From: Caulobacter rhizosphaerae
GTDB taxonomy: Bacteria; Pseudomonadota; Alphaproteobacteria; Caulobacterales; Caulobacteraceae
NCBI RefSeq assembly: GCF_010977555.1
Contig: NZ_CP048815.1
Coordinates: 5,572,501 to 5,636,500, forward strand
Length of the DNA stretch: 64,000 nt
Direction: 5' to 3'
Part shown: positions 57,074 through 64,000 of the stretch, one piece after another
Layout: each line of letters opens with the position of its first letter
Position numbering within the stretch: position 1 is the first letter of the stretch
Translations under genes and position numbers: made by a program
The notes under the pieces: generated by a model
What the model was told of the DNA's origin: nothing
What the model saw: only the letters and a program-made list of their open reading frames with translations
The model's database searches: none

Positions 57074-57160
57074 CCTCGTCCTTCGACAGGCTCAGGATGA
57101 GGGCTACTTTTGCAGCGGTGGCATTCGAATTCCTCATCCTGAGCTTGTCGAAGGACGGGG
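57074..57160. repeat. REP-A inverted-repeat pair (copy 4 of 5)
   Basis: The 29-bp arms at 57074-57102 and 57132-57160 are inverted copies; the right arm has one change (ACGGGG for ACGAGG). They separate the DUF3147 gene from the EamA transporter gene. Confidence 0.85.
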
Positions 57161-57222
57161 AATTCGCCCCCTAGCGCTCGGTGTTGACACAACTCGGCAC
57201 GAACACGGTTAGAAGCCCGGTC

Positions 57223-58119
57223 ATGAACCGCTCCAACAAACGCATCGCCTTTCTCGCCCTGATCGTCTCCGGCCTGTGCTGGGGCCTCGGCTTTCCGCTG
57301 GGCAAGCTGGTGCTGCGCGAGACCGACTCCGCCCACATGGTGCTGCTGCGCTTCCTGGTGGCGGCGGTGGTGGCCGCGCCGTTCGCCCTGCGCAGCGCCG
57401 AGACCCGGGGCCTGTTCCGCTCGCCGGTCGTCCTTCTGGCCGGCGCGCTCTACGGGATCGCCTTCATGGTGCAGTTCGAGGGCCTGGCCCATGTCAGCGT
57501 TACCCTGGCGGCCCTGCTGGTCGGGGCCATGCCGGCCCTGATCGCCATCGCGGCCAAGCTGCTGGGCGAAAAGGTCAGCCGCGCCTCGTGGGCCGGGGTC
57601 GCCGCCGCGACCCTGGGGGCCGCCCTGATCGCCGGCAAGCCCGACGGCGCCGGCTCGCCCCTGGGCGTGGCCCTGTCCCTGGGCTCGCTGTTCATCTTCC
57701 TGGCCTGGCTGACGGTGCTGCGCCGCGCGCCCAAGGCGCCCAACGAGATGGCCATTCCTGCGGTGACGGTGATCGTCGCCGCCGTCACCGTGGCCCCGAT
57801 CGCCTTCCTGATGCACGGCCCGCCGAGGCTGGACCTCAGCCCGGTCGCCTGGGGCGGCATCCTGGGCCTGGGCGTCCTGAGCACCCTGGTGGCCACCGCC
57901 GCCTGGCAGTTCGGCTCGGCCCGGGTCGACAGCGCCAGCGCCGGGGTGTTCATCAACATCGAGCCGTTGATGGGCGCCTGCGTCGGGGTGATGCTGTTCG
58001 GCGACCGCCTGACCTGGGCCCTGGCGGCCGGCGGCCTGATGATCATCGCCGGCAGCTTCGCGGTGGTGCTGGGCGAGCGACGGAGCCAGTCCGTCTGCGC
58101 CAGCGCGGGGCCGATTTAG
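57223..58119 (+). CDS. EamA/DMT-family transporter
   Basis: A 298-residue inner-membrane protein with about ten membrane segments in two EamA repeats. These are VSGLCWGLGFPLGKLVL to about residue 130, and LFIFLAWLTVLRRAPK to INIEPLMGACVGVMLFGDRL and LMIIAGSFAVVLGERR. It is a probable metabolite or drug exporter; substrate unknown. ATG 57223 is chosen. TTGACA at 57184 and a weak -10 (TTAGAA, 57209) just ahead suggest a very short leader. A REP-A pair flanks it on each side. Confidence 0.87.
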   Translation: MNRSNKRIAFLALIVSGLCWGLGFPLGKLVLRETDSAHMVLLRFLVAAVVAAPFALRSAETRGLFRSPVVLLAGALYGIAFMVQFEGLAHVSVTLAALLVGAMPALIAIAAKLLGEKVSRASWAGVAAATLGAALIAGKPDGAGSPLGVALSLGSLFIFLAWLTVLRRAPKAPNEMAIPAVTVIVAAVTVAPIAFLMHGPPRLDLSPVAWGGILGLGVLSTLVATAAWQFGSARVDSASAGVFINIEPLMGACVGVMLFGDRLTWALAAGGLMIIAGSFAVVLGERRSQSVCASAGPI

Positions 58120-58143
58120 GAGCGGCGGGAGACCTGGGAGCGT

Positions 58144-58229
58144 CCTCGTCCTTCGACAAGCTCAGGATGAGGACGAATTCGACGACGGTTCAAAAGAAAC
58201 CCTCATCCTGAGCTTGTCGAAGGACGAGG
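58144..58229. repeat. REP-A inverted-repeat pair (copy 5 of 5)
   Basis: Perfect 29-bp inverted arms at 58144-58172 and 58201-58229. The spacer (ACGAATTCGACGACGGTTCA...) nearly matches the copy at 34770. It lies between the convergent EamA gene and ccmB. Confidence 0.9.
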
Positions 58230-58269
58230 GTTTCCGCCACTGAGCTTTGGCCGAGCCCTGGAGTTCAGC

Positions 58270-58935
58270 CTAATCCAGCGCATTCCGACAAGCCGCCGCC
58301 ATGGCGATCGGCCCCAGGGCCACGGCCGCCGCCGAATAGGCCAGCAGCAGGAATAGACCCCCCGTCCACGGCAGGCCGCCGGCCAGGGCGTCCAGGGCGC
58401 CGGCCCCGAAGATCACTGGCGGCACGTAGAGCGGCAGGACGATCACCGCCACCAGCAGGCCGCCGCGCTTGCTGCCCAGGGCCAGGCTGGCCCCCAGCCC
58501 GCCCAGGAACGAGAAGGCCAGGCCTCCGGCCAGGGCGCAGGGGATCAGCAGCGGGATGATGGCCGGCGAGGCCCCCAGAGCCAGGGCGGCGATCGGAGCG
58601 GCGAAGGCCAGGGGCGCGCCCGCCGCCAGCCAATGGGCCAGGCACTTGGCCACGGCCACGATCTCGAGCGGCGCGGGACCCAGCGCCAGCAGGTCCAACG
58701 CCCCGTCCTCGAAGTCGCGTTCGAACAGCCGCTCCAGGGACAGCAGGGCGGCCAGGGCCAGGGCCAGCCAGGCGATGCCGGGGGCCAGGCTGGCCAGCCG
58801 TTCGGGCGCGCGGCCGGCGGCCAGGGGCAGTAGGGTGACCACGCAGGCGTAGAAGGCCAGGGCCAGCAGAGGACCACCGCCCTTGCCCCAGGCCAGGGCC
58901 AACTCGCGGCGCAGTAGGATCAGGAAGGCCCTCAT
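58270..58935 (-). CDS. ccmB: Haem exporter permease CcmB
   Basis: Membrane subunit paired with the CcmA ATPase. The 221-residue protein has six hydrophobic segments. It shows CcmB landmarks [40 protein letters not shown] and [20 protein letters not shown]. Its ATG overlaps the ccmA stop (ATGA). It is separated from ccmC by three other genes and two REP-A pairs. Confidence 0.94.
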   Translation of the reverse strand: MRAFLILLRRELALAWGKGGGPLLALAFYACVVTLLPLAAGRAPERLASLAPGIAWLALALAALLSLERLFERDFEDGALDLLALGPAPLEIVAVAKCLAHWLAAGAPLAFAAPIAALALGASPAIIPLLIPCALAGGLAFSFLGGLGASLALGSKRGGLLVAVIVLPLYVPPVIFGAGALDALAGGLPWTGGLFLLLAYSAAAVALGPIAMAAACRNALD

Positions 58936-59546
58936 CCTCCGACCTCCACCGCCCGAGCCGGAACGGGCAGGGGATCGTGCACCGCCGCCAGGATCATGCC
59001 GCCCCCGGCCAGGTGCTCGGCCATCAGCAGGCCGAAGCCCTCGCGATGACCGGCGTCCAGCGGAGCCATGGGCTCATCCAGCAACCACAGCGAGCGGGGG
59101 CTGGCCAGCAGCCGCGCCAGGGCCACCCGCCGCCGCTGGCCGGCCGACAGCCGGCGGACCTCCAGCTCGAGCAGGCGGTCCAGGTCCAGCCGGGTCGCCG
59201 CGTCGCGGGCCGAGGCCTCCGAGCCGCCCGTCCAGCGGGCCTGGAACAGCAGCTCCTCCCAGGCCGAGCGCGTCGACTTCAGCCCGTCGTGATGGCCGAC
59301 CAGGTGCAGGGCGTCGGACCGCGCGACCTCGGCCTCCAGCGGGCCGGCCTCGCCGTCGAAGCCGATGACGCCCTGCGACGGCCGCAACAGTCCCGCCACC
59401 GCCCGCAAGAGACTGGTCTTGCCCGCGCCGTTGCGCCCGGTCAGCGCCAACGCCTGGCCGGCCGAAACCTCCAGGTCCAGCCCCGAGAACAGCCGCCGTT
59501 CGCCGCGAACAAGACTTAAGTCCTTGATGCGAATAGTTCTCAACAT
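58932..59546 (-). CDS. ccmA: Haem exporter ATP-binding protein CcmA
   Basis: ATPase driving release of holo-CcmE. The 204-residue form starts at 59546 ([19 protein letters not shown]). It has Walker [24 protein letters not shown]-like [20 protein letters not shown], the signature [19 protein letters not shown] and Walker [15 protein letters not shown]. The frame extends upstream to 59792, but that part is a shadow of the divergent acnA leader. Confidence 0.94.
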   Translation of the reverse strand: MLRTIRIKDLSLVRGERRLFSGLDLEVSAGQALALTGRNGAGKTSLLRAVAGLLRPSQGVIGFDGEAGPLEAEVARSDALHLVGHHDGLKSTRSAWEELLFQARWTGGSEASARDAATRLDLDRLLELEVRRLSAGQRRRVALARLLASPRSLWLLDEPMAPLDAGHREGFGLLMAEHLAGGGMILAAVHDPLPVPARAVEVGG

Positions 59547-59739
59547 AGGCCGCAAGCCCTCAAGACCCTGCCCTGTGCATGGACGTTGCCCACGGCGACG
59601 GCTAAGAAGCCCTCGGCCGTCACCCTCCGCATTGGATGGGGCGTACGCGGCGCGAGGATGGACGCTGTGGGTCCGCCTCGATCGCGCGATCCCTGGAGAG
59701 GTTTTCCGGCGGCCGTGGACAGAGAAGGGATCCTTCGAA

Positions 59740-62427
<2,688 letters not shown>

Positions 62428-62465
62428 GGGCCCCGGTCAGGGCGCCTTCAGCGCCGGACAAGATC

Positions 62466-62494
62466 AAGCCGGGTCCGAAAGAGCCCGGCTTTTT
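62466..62494 (+). terminator. Intrinsic terminator of acnA
   Basis: AAGCCGGG and CCCGGCTT flank a 9-10-base loop (TCCGAAAGAG) and are followed by TTTTT. It lies 39 bp after the acnA stop. Confidence 0.85.
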
Positions 62495-62605
62495 CCTTGC
62501 CGCACGGCCGGCGCACCCTGCAGTTGACGGTTTTTGTGCGGAAAGCCCGCCTTCACGGCCTCGTGAACGGCCATCTTCCGCGATCTTGGCTTAAGTGCCC
62601 CGCAC

Positions 62606-63322
62606 ATGCGTCAGGCCCTGCTCTCCGTTGTTCTCGCCACCCTCGCGGGTTTTTCAGCCACGCCCGCCTTCGCCGCGAAACCGCCGGTGGTCGTCGAGCT
62701 GTTCACCGCCCAAGGTTGCTCGTCCTGCGGCAAGGCCAACCAGGTCGTCGCCGACATGGCCGACGACAAGGGCGTGCTGGCCCTGACCTATTCGGTCGAC
62801 TACTGGGACTATCTGGGCTGGACCGACACCTTCGCCAAGCCCGCCTTCGCCGCTCGCCAGCGCGCCTACGCCACGAAGTTCTCGCTGCGCGACGTGCCGA
62901 CCCCGCAGGTGGTGGTCGCCGGCCGCCAGCAGGCGTCCGGCGCCAAGGCCGAAGCCGTCGAGACCCTGGTCAAGGAGGCCGCCAAGGCGCCCTCCAACCC
63001 GCCGGACATGGAATTCGTCGGCGACGGCGCCCGCGTCGCCGTCGGCTCGGGGCCCGCGCCGCGCGGCGGGGGCGAGGTCTGGCTGGTGCGCTACGATCCG
63101 CGCGAGCAGGACATCGCCGTCAAGCGCGGCGACAACCGCGGCCAGACCCTGGTCCACCGCAACGTCGTGCGCGAGCTGGTCCGCCTGGGCCCCTGGAACG
63201 GTCGCCCCAGGCTGTATCGTCTGCCAGCGGCGGGCGACGAGGCGCTGAAGACCGTGATCCTGGTGCAGGGCGCCAAGGGCGGCCGGGTGATCGGCGTGCT
63301 GCAGGAAGCGGCGGAGAAATAG
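62606..63322 (+). CDS. DUF1223 family exported thioredoxin-like protein
   Basis: A 238-residue protein with signal peptide MRQALLSVVLATLAGFSATP, cleaved near AFAAK. The thioredoxin-like domain begins VVVELFTAQGCSSCGKANQV, with a CSSC redox pair. YSVDYWDYLGWTDTFAKPAF and the segment PTPQVVVAGRQQ (cis-Pro) are hallmarks of DUF1223. Periplasmic disulfide or redox function is inferred from the fold; no substrate is known. Confidence 0.88.
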   Translation: MRQALLSVVLATLAGFSATPAFAAKPPVVVELFTAQGCSSCGKANQVVADMADDKGVLALTYSVDYWDYLGWTDTFAKPAFAARQRAYATKFSLRDVPTPQVVVAGRQQASGAKAEAVETLVKEAAKAPSNPPDMEFVGDGARVAVGSGPAPRGGGEVWLVRYDPREQDIAVKRGDNRGQTLVHRNVVRELVRLGPWNGRPRLYRLPAAGDEALKTVILVQGAKGGRVIGVLQEAAEK

Positions 63323-63326
63323 AAAA

Positions 63327-63457
63327 CCCTCTCCCCTTGGGGGAGGTGTCGGCGCAGCCGACGGAGGGGGGGAGTTGTCGGATCGTCGATCCCTGAGCCG
63401 CCCTCGCAACACTCCCCCCACCGATCGCTTCGCGATCGCCTCCCCCACAGGGGGAGG
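63327..63457. repeat. REP-B palindromic repeat pair
   Basis: The left arm CCCTCTCCCCTTGGGGGAGG plus GTCGGC-GCA-GCCGAC, and the right arm with CCGATCGCTTCGCGATCG and CCTCCCCCACAGGGGGAGG. It begins 5 bp after the DUF1223 gene stop codon. Confidence 0.85.
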
Positions 63458-63472
63458 ATCGCGCCCCCATAA

Positions 63473-63510
63473 TGAAAGGCCCGCGCGGGGAGGGGACACC
63501 GCGCGGGCCT
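63473..63510 (-). terminator. Intrinsic terminator of sRNA-like unit 1 (minus strand)
   Basis: A perfect 12-bp stem (63477-63488 with 63499-63510; AGGCCCGCGCGG/CCGCGCGGGCCT), a 10-base loop that reads TGTCCCCTCC on the minus strand, and TTTCAT after the stem. Confidence 0.75.
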
Positions 63511-63683
63511 CTTAGGGGGAGGGGAATATCTAGACCGTCGGCCGACCGGAGCCCGGGTCGGGGGCTGGGGGGCAATCAGGGTCCGAGCCGGGACGTCCGA
63601 TCAGCCGACAATGATCTTATGGCGGGCCAAGCCGGCGCTCGAAGGGCGTGATCAAGGTCGTTTCGCGGCGGTTCGTGTCCGCC
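63473..63683 (-). ncRNA. Candidate small RNA, tandem unit 1
   Basis: A noncoding unit of about 211 bp, read on the minus strand and ending in the terminator at 63473-63510. It shares collinear blocks with unit 2: GTCGGCCGACCGG at 63537, a 13-base C-run block (GGGGGCTGGGGGG on plus) at 63560, the identical 16-mer GTCCGATCAGCCGACA at 63595, and the 5' block around 63656-63683. No open frame has coding character. The 5' end and promoter are not defined. Confidence 0.5.
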
Positions 63684-63730
63684 ATGTGTCGCCCGCCTGC
63701 ATCGGCGGCCAGGCCGTGTGACGCGCACGC

Positions 63731-63766
63731 GAAAACCCCGCGTGGAGAGGGGCGCCACGCGGGGTT
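63731..63766 (-). terminator. Intrinsic terminator of sRNA-like unit 2 (minus strand)
   Basis: A perfect 12-bp stem (63734-63745 with 63755-63766; AACCCCGCGTGG/CCACGCGGGGTT), a 9-base loop reading CGCCCCTCT on the minus strand, and TTTTC after the stem. Confidence 0.8.
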
Positions 63767-63936
63767 CTGAGCGGGTAGTGCAGAGAGTTGTCTGTCGGCC
63801 GATCGGCCCACGATCAAGGGGGCTGGGGGGGCTGTTCAGGATCCTGAACCGCAGGATGTCCGATCAGCCGACAGCCTCAAGATGGAGAGCCAAGCGGGCG
63901 GCGGCGGGTCCAAATTAAGGTCATTTCGTGTCCGCC
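63731..63936 (-). ncRNA. Candidate small RNA, tandem unit 2
   Basis: A unit of about 206 bp collinear with unit 1: GTCGGCCGATCGG at 63794, the 13-base block at 63828, the 16-mer at 63858 and the 5' block at 63919-63936. The distances between terminator and first block, and between 16-mer and 5' block, are conserved (27/28 and 46/46 bases). On the minus strand TTGATAATG near 63950-63958 could be a -10 region. The stem sequences of the two terminators differ but keep pairing, which argues for selection on RNA structure. Confidence 0.55.
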
Positions 63937-64000
63937 GGAGCCGGGCCGGACATTATCAAGCGCGACTGTAGCGTGGCCGCAACGCTGGCGAGGGGCGTGC

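Noticed and set aside
57181..57223. TTGACA element before the EamA gene as a firm promoter
   Set aside because: The spacing to any acceptable -10 is 18-20 bases and the -10 match is weak; mentioned only in the gene entry.
63576..63918. Short open frames (60-66 residues) in the right-end noncoding region
   Set aside because: They run across the duplicated RNA-like blocks, differ between the two copies, and have no ribosome sites or coding bias.

Overview
The window is G+C-rich, densely coding chromosomal DNA of an alphaproteobacterium, almost certainly Caulobacter or a close relative. The evidence is a near-unmistakable FzlA (a Caulobacter-type FtsZ-binding GST-fold protein that keeps W38 and D227), the rnd-lptC-lptA-lptB / rpoN-hpf-ptsN cluster, an AccD without zinc-finger cysteines, and CUG as the main Leu codon with a matching tRNA-Leu(CAG). 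Nearly everything is core metabolism and envelope biogenesis. The accessory material is one IS110-family element, one AT-richer two-gene island and several families of intergenic palindromic repeats.

Layout. 1-16.4 kb: a methyltransferase-like gene cut by the left edge, threonine ammonia-lyase, a frameshifted IS110 element with a structured left end, galU, an FKBP lipoprotein, a GST, argE, a family-2 glycosyltransferase, queG, fzlA, hldE, a cation efflux pump, and two divergent citrate synthase genes, one carrying an N-terminal DNA-binding domain. 16.4-25.4 kb: glutamate synthase (gltB, gltD), phosphomannomutase/phosphoglucomutase and uppP. 25.5-33.5 kb: an NDUFA9-like protein, tRNA-Leu, RNase D, the LPS-transport genes lptC/A/B, rpoN behind a good sigma-54-type promoter, an ExoD-like protein, hpf and ptsN. 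33.5-43.3 kb: a cyclophilin pair, DUF1150 and hsp20 (heat-shock-type promoter and a hairpin over the ribosome-binding site), the ydbL-ynbE-ydbH set, dapB and maeB. 43.4-46.9 kb: an AT-richer NdpA-like plus membrane-protein gene pair, followed by 1.2 kb of repeats and structured noncoding DNA. 46.9-64 kb: an HWE histidine kinase, trpF-trpB-trpA-accD-folC, the cytochrome c maturation genes split into ccmCDG and ccmAB, an EamA transporter, acnA and a DUF1223 protein. The right end holds two tandem, diverged copies of a roughly 210-bp noncoding unit, each ending in a strong intrinsic terminator on the minus strand.

Functional themes. LPS and envelope assembly is represented by galU, hldE, manB/algC, uppP, lptCAB and the YdbH system. 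Nitrogen and regulatory wiring is represented by gltBD, rpoN, ptsN and hpf. The TCA and anaplerotic node is represented by two citrate synthases, acnA and maeB. Amino acid and fatty acid synthesis is represented by ilvA/tdcB, argE, dapB, trpFBA, accD and folC.

The strongest candidates for something new are the tandem minus-strand sRNA-like units at 63.47-63.94 kb and the NdpA-like/membrane-protein pair at 43.5-45.7 kb. Next come the candidate IS110 bridge RNA, the sigma-54 promoter ahead of rpoN itself, and the HTH-citrate synthase fusion with a palindromic intergenic region. All calls come from reading the sequence; no database search was run.
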